NCBI GenBank assembly: GCA_003165095.1
Contig: PLSH01000166.1
Span: forward strand, 23,719 to 32,604
Source of the DNA: Acidobacteriaceae bacterium
Lineage (GTDB): Bacteria; Acidobacteriota; Terriglobia; Terriglobales; Acidobacteriaceae
Length of the DNA: 8,886 nucleotides
Reading direction: 5' to 3'
Shown here: one piece after another, positions 1 to 6,322 of the stretch
Numbering within the stretch: position 1 is the stretch's first letter
Layout of the letters: each line of letters begins with the position of its first letter
The notes under the pieces: generated by a model
What the model was told of the DNA's origin: nothing
The model's input: only the letters and a program-made list of their open reading frames with translations
Database searches by the model: none
Position numbers and translations under genes: made by a program

Positions 1-1512
1 CGCCGTTACGACCCAGGGCATCTGCTGGTAGTGGGAACGTCGATGGAAGATGTGGGCCATGGCCCATTCCGGCCGGACCTGCTGGGGAATGAAGTGGATT
101 TCTTCAGTGTTCACCCCTATACGATCTACGCTCAGAGCCTCTTCCCGGATGCAATGCTCTCGGAGCGCCAGACATACGGGGCGGCATTTGAAACCGCACT
201 TACGGGGGGTGCGGGCCGGCCTGTCATGATTCAGGAAATGGGAGCGTCTTCGGCGCAATATTCTCCGGAGGCCATTGCGCAGTACGAGCGAACCGCGCTT
301 TATTCCAGTTTTGCCGCGGGAGCGAACGGTTTCCTCATCTGGTGTTACACAGACGCGGCGCTCTCTCAGTATTCGAAGGTACCCTATCTGCGTTCGCCGC
401 ACGAAACTCAATTTGGCATTGTGACCGCAGATCGCAAAGAGCGGCCGGCCGCGAAGATGCTTACCGCGTTTTCGAAGGACATGGGCAGTCTTGCTCTCGA
501 GGGCATCGAACCAGCTCCGGCAGAGGCGGCGATTCTGGTCCCCGATGAGTGGTCGAAGCCGTATGGGGATGAATCGCATTTTGGATTGACCGGGCCTGAA
601 GTCGTTCCTTATACCTCACAGGACGAGGGAGGGAGCGTGGCAGGACAGCCATTGCCCAATCAATCCAGCGACAATTCGCGGCTCGTGGGCGCCTGGCTCT
701 CGGCGTATATTCTCTCGCGGAGAGCCGGAGTGAAAACCGCATTTCCCCGCGAATACGCCGACTGGCAAAAGTACCCGATGCTGATTCTTGCTTCGCCGCT
801 GACCAGCACCGATTCGATGATGGTTCACCTTCATTCCGATTTCTTGAGCAAAGTTCGGACTTACGTCGAGAACGGCGGGGTTCTCTATGCGTCTGTGAGC
901 GGAGACGCGGCGATTCCAGAGATGGAGAGCGTCTTCGGCGCTCGTCTTTTGGATCATTTGCCGGTAGGAAACGTGACATTGAAGATCGTCGCGCCCTTCG
1001 GCAATCTCAAGCCGGGCGATACGTTTACCTATTCGGCATCTGCCAATGTGCCCGAACAGTGGGCAGCAACGCTCGAGGTGAAGGGCGGCCAGGTGATTGC
1101 GGTCGATCAGGACGGAAGACCTGCACTGGTGGCCAACCAACTCGGTAAAGGAAAGACTCTTCTCTGTGCCTACCCGATCGAGATTTACCTGGCCAATCTG
1201 CCCTCTGCGTTTGAAGGGAATGACCAGACGTACCGCATTTATCAAAGTCTGGAAGAGTGGGCAGGCTTGAAGCGGACGGTATGGACAGATCAGTCCTCGG
1301 TGGAGGCCGCAGCTTTGAATGCCACAGACCACGGCTATATCGTGCTCGTCAATCACTCTGCGCAACTGAAGCATGTGATCCTCGGTTCCTCGTTGCCGAT
1401 CAGTGCATTGGGACAGCTCGACGCGCCGGAGGCGAATTCAATTCCCCGGCACAATTCGGGTTGGGAGATCGACGTGCAACCGTACGATGCAGAGGTGCTC
1501 AAGTGGAGATAG
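1..1512 (+). CDS. Glycoside hydrolase, GH-A/GH5-like TIM barrel with beta-galactosidase trimerisation-like C-terminal region (3' part only)
   Basis: The reading frame is open from base 1 with no stop, so the start and probably the first half of the barrel lie left of the window; 503 residues are visible. The first ~130 visible residues look like the end of a clan GH-A (GH5/cellulase-like) barrel: a DFFSVHPY strand, then a PVMIQEMGASS strand whose Glu (visible residue 79, codon 235-237) sits where GH-A enzymes keep the nucleophile, then a GANGFLIWCY strand. Residues ~165-325 resemble the GATase-like trimerisation domain of GH42 beta-galactosidases (VGAWLSAYILSRRAG, then a YVENGGVLYAS strand), followed by beta-rich segments up to the stop. 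The acid/base Glu is outside the window. The exact family and substrate cannot be fixed; a beta-mannosidase, mannanase or beta-galactosidase-like activity is possible. It is the first visible gene of an operon and overlaps the ROK kinase by 10 bp, tying glycan cleavage to sugar phosphorylation. The signal peptide, if any, cannot be judged. Confidence 0.8.
   Translation, partial: RRYDPGHLLVVGTSMEDVGHGPFRPDLLGNEVDFFSVHPYTIYAQSLFPDAMLSERQTYGAAFETALTGGAGRPVMIQEMGASSAQYSPEAIAQYERTALYSSFAAGANGFLIWCYTDAALSQYSKVPYLRSPHETQFGIVTADRKERPAAKMLTAFSKDMGSLALEGIEPAPAEAAILVPDEWSKPYGDESHFGLTGPEVVPYTSQDEGGSVAGQPLPNQSSDNSRLVGAWLSAYILSRRAGVKTAFPREYADWQKYPMLILASPLTSTDSMMVHLHSDFLSKVRTYVENGGVLYASVSGDAAIPEMESVFGARLLDHLPVGNVTLKIVAPFGNLKPGDTFTYSASANVPEQWAATLEVKGGQVIAVDQDGRPALVANQLGKGKTLLCAYPIEIYLANLPSAFEGNDQTYRIYQSLEEWAGLKRTVWTDQSSVEAAALNATDHGYIVLVNHSAQLKHVILGSSLPISALGQLDAPEANSIPRHNSGWEIDVQPYDAEVLKWR
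1491..1496 (+). promoter_or_regulatory. Ribosome binding site deciding the ROK kinase GTG start
   Basis: AGAGGT lies 6 nt before the GTG at 1503, inside the 3' end of the hydrolase gene. The same frame stays open leftwards to about 1257, but this Shine-Dalgarno and the position of the conserved DIGGTK motif near the N terminus favour 1503. Confidence 0.65.
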
Positions 1513-2471
1513 TCGATAGCGTATCGGCCAGGAACAAGAAGGCAATTGCCGGTATCGACATTGGAGGCACGAAGATTGCCATTGGCATCGTCGACGGCAG
1601 AGGGGAAGTCCTGCTTCGCGGGGAAACTCAAATCCAGGTTGAAAAGGGTCCCGAAAATGCCTTGACCAGAATCGTGGAGATTCTGAAAGCTCAGACACAA
1701 CAAACCGGCTTGGCAATCGGCGGGATTGGAATCGGGTGTACAGGCCCGGTCGACCCTATTACCGGGGAACTCGGCGATGTAAATACACTGCCCAACTGGC
1801 AGGGATGGAATCCGGTCGAGGGGCTCTCTGAGGCTTTGGGCGTTTCCGCTGCCCTTGAAAACGATGCCGACGCCGCGGCGCTGGGCGAGGCACGATGGGG
1901 AGCAGGCAGAGGCAAGGGCAGCCTGATCAGCATCACCGTGGGTACCGGCATCGGCGCCGGGATCATCTTGAACGGAGAGATATACCGGGGCGTTGGGCAT
2001 GCCCATCCCGAGATTGGCCACCACATTGTCGAGCCGAGCGGTCCACTGTGCACATGCGGCGCGTCCGGTTGCTGGGAAAGCCTGGCGGCGGGGCCCGCGT
2101 TTGAACAGTGGTATGCCGAGCAAAACCCGGCCGGCGAATATCGAACCGGCGAGGAGATCTGCAAACTCGCCCGCCAGGGGGATCTTGATGCGCGGCGCGC
2201 AGTCGATCGGCTGGCGAATTATCTTGGGCTCGGGGTGGCTAACGTGGTCTCCATGTTCATCCCAGAGGTAATCGCGTTGAGCGGCAGCGTCATGCATAGT
2301 GCAGATCTTTTTCTGGACCCGATTCGCGCGATCGTCCTCAACAGGTGCCGCCTTGTTCCCGCGGAGAGCTGTGAGATTGCGGTTTCGTCTTTGGGCGCCA
2401 ACGCTGGACTGATCGGCGCCGCACAGGTATGGCACAGCCGCTTTAACCGCTCATTCCAGGAGAACTTGTGA
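1503..2471 (+). CDS. ROK-family sugar kinase (glucokinase / N-acetylglucosamine kinase type)
   Basis: Predicted cytoplasmic kinase of 322 residues, a normal ROK length, transferring phosphate from ATP to a hexose or N-acetylhexosamine. Visible motifs in order: N-terminal phosphate-binding DIGGTK (19-24); catalytic Asp121 in ALENDADAAALGE; second ATP loop GTGIGAG (147-153); sugar-binding EIGHH with Glu170 and His173; and the structural zinc motif CTCGASGC (Cys183, 185, 190) followed by Glu192. The intact EIGH motif is typical of glucose/GlcNAc-type ROK kinases and differs from the NanK domain of the minus-strand gene. No helix-turn-helix precedes the kinase fold, so it is an enzyme rather than a ROK repressor. 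GTG start at 1503 with a good upstream RBS; it overlaps the hydrolase stop by 10 bp and its TGA overlaps the next start. With a GlmS-like SIS protein and an FHS permease downstream, GlcNAc or glucosamine is the likeliest substrate, but glucose or mannose cannot be excluded. Confidence 0.9.
   Translation: MEIVDSVSARNKKAIAGIDIGGTKIAIGIVDGRGEVLLRGETQIQVEKGPENALTRIVEILKAQTQQTGLAIGGIGIGCTGPVDPITGELGDVNTLPNWQGWNPVEGLSEALGVSAALENDADAAALGEARWGAGRGKGSLISITVGTGIGAGIILNGEIYRGVGHAHPEIGHHIVEPSGPLCTCGASGCWESLAAGPAFEQWYAEQNPAGEYRTGEEICKLARQGDLDARRAVDRLANYLGLGVANVVSMFIPEVIALSGSVMHSADLFLDPIRAIVLNRCRLVPAESCEIAVSSLGANAGLIGAAQVWHSRFNRSFQENL
2458..2462 (+). promoter_or_regulatory. Ribosome binding site for the SIS-domain gene
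   Basis: AGGAG stands 5 nt before the GTG at 2468. It supports the non-ATG start that overlaps the ROK stop codon in a GTGA arrangement, a sign of translational coupling. Confidence 0.7.
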
Positions 2472-3520
2472 AGCACACTGCGCTCCGTATTATTGAAGGC
2501 CCTTACCTACGCGACATTCTGGACCAGCCGCGGGCACTGGAAGCCACTCTTGAGAGCTTCCGCTCGAACACGGCTTTGTTTGGACAAATCAGCAAATTTC
2601 GCCAACAGGCGCATCAACGCGTTGTGCTGACCGGCATGGGGTCTTCGCTGCACGCGCTTTATCCACTTGAGATGATGCTGACAGCGCATGGGGAGAATGT
2701 CACGCGCGTAGACACGTCGGAACTGATTTACTCCATGCCCAGCCTGCTGGCCGGCGGCACGATCATTGTGGCAGTATCGCAGTCGGGCCAAAGTGCGGAG
2801 ATGGTTCGCCTGCTCGAGCAGAATGCGCGGCGGGCAACGGTCATCAGCATTACCAACACTGCGGATAGCTTGCTTGCCACCCAGGCGGAGTTCATGATGC
2901 TGACTCAGTGCGGCGAAGAGTTTTCAGTCTCCGCCAAGACCTATGTTGGAACGCTAGCCGCCCTGGAAATCCTGGCAGCGGCATGGTGCGGCGAGGCGGC
3001 AGACGCGGTGTATGCCGAACTCCAGGCAGGCCCGGCGCTGGTGGAAGGCTATTTGGCGCAATGGCGCAAGCATGTGCAATCGCTGGCCGTCGAGATGGAA
3101 AACATACGCCAGCTATTCTTCGTGGGACGGGGGCGGTCACTGGCTTCATCCGGAACGGGGGCGCTGGTCACGAAGGAGTCGACGCGCATCGCCGCGGAAG
3201 CCATGAGCAGCGCGGCCTTTCGGCATGGTCCAATTGAGATGGCAGGACCGGAAACCATGGTGCTGGTGCTGGAGGGCGAAGCGGTTTTCCGCGCACTGCA
3301 CAGCAAGCTGGTGCGCGACATACACAATAGCGGAGGACGGGCAGAGCTGGCCGGGCCCGCCGCGAAGATTCCAGCCCTGCGCATTCCCGACAAACTGACA
3401 CGCCTGCTTCCCATTATGGAGTTTCTGCCAATCCAGATGCTGACACTGGCCCTTGCGGCAAGCGCAGGCTTCGAAGCCGGACGCTTCCGGCATGCAACAA
3501 AAATCACGGCCGAAGAATAG
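2468..3520 (+). CDS. Double-SIS-domain GlmS-isomerase-like protein, probable glucosamine-6-phosphate deaminase (NagB-II type)
   Basis: A 350-residue cytoplasmic protein with two SIS (sugar isomerase) domains, equal in plan to the isomerase half of GlmS without the glutaminase half. SIS 1 (~40-175) has VLTGMGSS (53-60) and the phosphosugar-binding SQSG loop (104-107). SIS 2 (~205-330) has FFVGRGRS (217-224), KES (236-238) and RHGP (252-255). Aligned by eye to E. coli GlmS, Glu237 matches the isomerisation base Glu488, Glu244 matches Glu495, His253 matches the ring-opening His504, and Lys345, sixth from the C terminus, matches Lys603; Lys485 is replaced by Val234. With no amidotransferase domain, the reverse reaction, GlcN-6-P to Fru-6-P plus ammonia, is the likely role, as in NagB-II of Shewanella. 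AgaS (GalN-6-P) or a fructosamine-6-phosphate deglycase is an alternative. The GTG start overlaps the ROK stop by 4 bp. The ROK kinase, this enzyme and an FHS permease form a pattern typical of GlcNAc utilisation, except that the deacetylase NagA is not in view. Confidence 0.85.
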   Translation: MKHTALRIIEGPYLRDILDQPRALEATLESFRSNTALFGQISKFRQQAHQRVVLTGMGSSLHALYPLEMMLTAHGENVTRVDTSELIYSMPSLLAGGTIIVAVSQSGQSAEMVRLLEQNARRATVISITNTADSLLATQAEFMMLTQCGEEFSVSAKTYVGTLAALEILAAAWCGEAADAVYAELQAGPALVEGYLAQWRKHVQSLAVEMENIRQLFFVGRGRSLASSGTGALVTKESTRIAAEAMSSAAFRHGPIEMAGPETMVLVLEGEAVFRALHSKLVRDIHNSGGRAELAGPAAKIPALRIPDKLTRLLPIMEFLPIQMLTLALAASAGFEAGRFRHATKITAEE

Positions 3521-3541
3521 CAACCCGAGGACGCAAACCAA

Positions 3542-4801
3542 ATGAAGCGCAGCAAGTACCTGGTCGCGATTGTCTTTGCAGTCTTCTTTGTCATGTCGCT
3601 GGTGACAAATATACTGGGCCCGATTGTTCCGGATATCATCCAGAGCTTTCATCTGAGCCTGTTCGCCGCCGCGCTGCTTCCTTTCTGCTTCTTCATCGCC
3701 TACGGGGTATTTTCGATTCCTGCCGGCTTCCTGGTAGAGCGGTGGGGAGAGAAGCGGGTCATCCTGGCAATGTTTTCCATCGCGCTGGCGGGGTCGCTTT
3801 TGTTTGCGTGGCTGCACATCTTTCCCGTCGCGATGGTCTCGCTCTTCATGATCGGAAGCAGCATGGCCGCGTTGCAGGTGGCCATTAACCCTCTGCTGCG
3901 GGTGGCCGGAGGAGAAGAGCACTTTGCCTTCAATTCGGCATTTGCGCAACTCATATTCGGAATTGCGTCCTTTCTGAGTCCCCAGATCTACTCCTACATT
4001 GTCCTCAATCTGGAACAAGAACCGCAGAAGAACATTTTTCTATCGACGCTGGCCGCGCTCGTGCCGGAAACGATGCGATGGGTGTCAATGTACTGGATCT
4101 TTGCGGTTGTGATTGCCGCTATGCTGCTGGCTATGGCCTTCTCGCGGTTTCCGGCGGTGGAGCGAAAAGCCGACGAAGCCGCGGGCACCACAGGAATGTA
4201 CCGCTACCTGCTGCACAAGCCAGTGGTCTGGCTCTACTTCTTCAGCGTGTTTTTCTACGTGGGGTCGGAACAAGGTACGGCCAATTGGATGTCGGAATTC
4301 CTGTGGAAGTACCACGGCTTCGATCCGCACACGACGGGGGCATCGGCGGTGGGATGGTTCTGGGGCCTGCTGACGGTGGGGTGCTTCCTGGGCATGATTC
4401 TGCTCAAGCTGCTCGACAGCCGCCGCGTCTTGGGAGCCTTTGCTATCGGCGCACTGACATGTCTTTCCTTCGCGCTTTTCGGTCCCGCGGCCATCTCCAG
4501 GTTTGCGTTTCCGTGCATTGGTTTGTTTGCGTCGGTGATGTGGCCGATCATCATTTCTCTGGCACTGAACTCGGTGCTGGAACACCAGGGAGCGCTGGCC
4601 GGAATTATGTGCTCGGGAATCATGGGAGGAGCGATTCTGCCATTGATCACGGGCCGGATTGCCGACTCGTTCGGCCTGCGCACAGGCATGTGCCTGCTGT
4701 ACGTGACATTCGGGTGGATCTTTGCAGTTTCGTTGTGGGCAAAGCCGCTCATCACCAACCAGAAGTTTGGTGTGAAAAAGCCGGACAACAGCGCGGCGTA
4801 G
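3542..4801 (+). CDS. MFS sugar transporter, FHS (FucP/GluP/NagP-like) family
   Basis: A 419-residue inner-membrane protein with about 12 hydrophobic segments, the first at ~7-29, and a longer loop at ~203-225 between the two six-helix halves, as expected for a major facilitator proton symporter. The loop after helix 2 carries an MFS motif A variant, GFLVERWGEKR (62-72). Two features point to the FHS branch that includes FucP, GluP and the GlcNAc permease NagP: the VAINPLLR segment in helix 4 (113-120), and YVGSEQGTANW opening the second half (239-249), where FHS proteins usually have YVG-E. ATG start at 3542, 21 bp after the SIS gene, preceded by GAGGA at 3527-3531 about 10 nt upstream. As the last gene of the plus-strand operon it most likely imports the sugar the ROK kinase phosphorylates; GlcNAc is my first guess, with glucose, mannose or fucose as alternatives. 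Confidence 0.88.
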   Translation: MKRSKYLVAIVFAVFFVMSLVTNILGPIVPDIIQSFHLSLFAAALLPFCFFIAYGVFSIPAGFLVERWGEKRVILAMFSIALAGSLLFAWLHIFPVAMVSLFMIGSSMAALQVAINPLLRVAGGEEHFAFNSAFAQLIFGIASFLSPQIYSYIVLNLEQEPQKNIFLSTLAALVPETMRWVSMYWIFAVVIAAMLLAMAFSRFPAVERKADEAAGTTGMYRYLLHKPVVWLYFFSVFFYVGSEQGTANWMSEFLWKYHGFDPHTTGASAVGWFWGLLTVGCFLGMILLKLLDSRRVLGAFAIGALTCLSFALFGPAAISRFAFPCIGLFASVMWPIIISLALNSVLEHQGALAGIMCSGIMGGAILPLITGRIADSFGLRTGMCLLYVTFGWIFAVSLWAKPLITNQKFGVKKPDNSAA

Positions 4802-4833
4802 AGTCATGCGGAGGCGCGCGAACGGAAAACCCT

Positions 4834-6234
4834 CTACGGGGTTGCGGCCTGCGGAGCGCGGCCCAGCTTTTCCAGATAACCGCGATAGTTCTGGTAGAGA
4901 ACTACAGTGGGTTGCCCTCCGGGAGTGATGCGCGACGCCGGTGCATTGAAGATGCCCGAGTACTGGTAGCAGAGAATCTTCTCAAAATTGGGGAACCGTT
5001 GCATGTCCTGAAGAAGCCCGTCGATGGGACGTGGGACAAGTGCCTTGCCCTCGAAGAGAAACGCCTCCATGTCCATCCACAGATGCGCGCCGGCTTTGTC
5101 GCACATGGATTGCCAAAGCTGCGCGGCCTGCTCGCCGGTGATATCGCCGTCGGGCATTCGATGAAATCCAAAGGGGCATACGATGTCGAGATGCTTGAGG
5201 ACGAGCGGCCAGACATCGCGCGACTCGAGCATTCCATGGGTATTCGGAGCCAGCATGAGCGGCTTCTCCGGGGCAAGTCTGCGGCAATAGGCCTGGAATT
5301 CGCGGAAAAAGGCAATGACCTGTCGCCGGTAGCGGTCCTTCTCCTGTTCCCCCTGGTCGGGGATGAGACTACCGTAAGCCTCCGCGGAGACATACCAGCC
5401 ATAGAAAGATGGATGATGGCCATAGCGGCTCCATAACTCCGCGGCAATCTGCTTGGACCAGGCGAGTGCGGCAGGACTGAAATCAAACCAGGCATAGGCG
5501 CCGACGCCGAGAAAGACGTTCATGTTGAGCCGGTCAGCTTCAGAGAGGATCGCTTCAATGGGGTCACGGGAGGTCATGGACACGCGTCCGGGAAAAAGGG
5601 CGGAGGGATAGTAAGCGAGCCCGTGGTAGCCGGCGCAGGCGATCTTGTTGTCGCCGTAATAGGCCTCGTTGCGAAAGACCTCCTGAATCACAACAGTATC
5701 CATGCCCAGGTTGTGCATGGCGACGATCTGCCGACGCCAGTCGTCTTCGGTTAGCTTGCGGATGTCCGCGTTCCAGTGGCTTCCCTCTTCCTCGCTCCAG
5801 TGGACAATGCCAATCCAGGCGCCGTCGATGGTGCGAGTCGAGCGGAAGGAGGAAGACAGCACCTCGACTTCGCGTTCTGAACGGATCTTGCGGACCCCGC
5901 AGGCAGCAACGAGAATGACGCGGTGGCGGCCCGTCCAGCCTTGAGTGGAGCGGCGAAAGAAGATGCCGGCGCTGGCGTGGGCAGGAATGTCGAGCACCTC
6001 CGTGCGCACAAGCGCGGAAGGCGACTCCCGATCGAGATAGAGAGCGAGCGCGAACCTGCAACTGCGATTGGAAGTGTTTTCAACCGCACCGCGGATGTCG
6101 AGCGTGATTTTGTCGGTCACCGGAGAGGGCGGGATCAGTGCAAGCCGGGCCACAGGCTGCTGCCCGCAGGCAAATGTCCACGCCATGCCGCCGAACAGCA
6201 GCGCCGGCAACCACGGCAGGCGATTCCTTCTCAT
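4834..6234 (-). CDS. Exported DUF4434 TIM-barrel protein, putative glycoside hydrolase
   Basis: A 466-residue protein. Residues 1-22 are a signal peptide (Arg-rich start, hydrophobic LPALLFGGMAW). Cys23 follows TFA, which is only a poor lipobox, so soluble periplasmic and lipoprotein fates are both open. Residues ~35-130 form a beta-rich region resembling an Ig/CARDB-like accessory domain (ITLDIRGAVENTS, then RVILVAACG). Residues ~135-445 match DUF4434: IDGAWIGIVHW, an LGMDTVVIQEVF strand, NVFLGVGAYAWFDF, SFYGWYVSAEAYG, PLMLAPNT, DIVCPFGFHR and LWMDMEAFLF. The alternating strand/helix pattern and acidic strand ends fit a TIM-barrel hydrolase; Glu285 and Asp388/Glu390 are candidate catalytic acids, but no activity can be assigned from sequence alone. 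The ATG at 6234 has GGAGG at 6241-6245, 6 nt upstream; the longer open frame to 6591 runs antiphase through nanEK and lacks the signal peptide. It lies 88 bp after nanEK, probably co-transcribed, and ends 32 bp from the convergent MFS gene. Confidence 0.82.
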   Translation of the reverse strand: MRRNRLPWLPALLFGGMAWTFACGQQPVARLALIPPSPVTDKITLDIRGAVENTSNRSCRFALALYLDRESPSALVRTEVLDIPAHASAGIFFRRSTQGWTGRHRVILVAACGVRKIRSEREVEVLSSSFRSTRTIDGAWIGIVHWSEEEGSHWNADIRKLTEDDWRRQIVAMHNLGMDTVVIQEVFRNEAYYGDNKIACAGYHGLAYYPSALFPGRVSMTSRDPIEAILSEADRLNMNVFLGVGAYAWFDFSPAALAWSKQIAAELWSRYGHHPSFYGWYVSAEAYGSLIPDQGEQEKDRYRRQVIAFFREFQAYCRRLAPEKPLMLAPNTHGMLESRDVWPLVLKHLDIVCPFGFHRMPDGDITGEQAAQLWQSMCDKAGAHLWMDMEAFLFEGKALVPRPIDGLLQDMQRFPNFEKILCYQYSGIFNAPASRITPGGQPTVVLYQNYRGYLEKLGRAPQAATP

Positions 6235-6240
6235 GTCATG

Positions 6241-6245
6241 CCTCC
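6241..6245 (-). promoter_or_regulatory. Ribosome binding site deciding the start of the DUF4434 gene
   Basis: On the minus strand, GGAGG is followed after 6 nt by the ATG at 6234. The next ATG upstream (6239) is out of frame. The RBS places the start exactly at the signal peptide. Confidence 0.7.
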
Positions 6246-6322
6246 GCTTATGTGAAGGCCCGCAGCCAGGACGCGAGATCCGCTCCAAAGGGCTACGGTC
6301 CCATCGCAATCCGACGAATCGT

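Noticed and set aside
1353..2435. A 360-codon minus-strand open frame opposite the ROK kinase
   Set aside because: Antisense shadow; low-complexity composition and no motif, while the plus strand encodes an intact ROK kinase.
1503..2471. ROK protein as a transcriptional repressor (NagC/Mlc type)
   Set aside because: There is no N-terminal helix-turn-helix; the kinase motif DIGGTK begins only 19 residues from the start.
4828..4843. Small hairpin AACCC/GGGTT at the convergent junction as a shared terminator
   Set aside because: Only 5 bp of stem, no T-run on either side, and it overlaps the last codons of the DUF4434 gene; not convincing as an intrinsic terminator.
4078..5436. A 452-codon plus-strand open frame crossing the convergent junction
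   Set aside because: It runs out of frame through the 3' part of the MFS gene and antisense to the DUF4434 gene; no domain, no RBS, and both overlapped genes are well supported.
6235..6322. nanEK-DUF4434 gap as a separate promoter or small RNA
   Set aside because: I found no clear -35/-10 pair, stable hairpin or T-run in the 88 bp; simple co-transcription explains it better.
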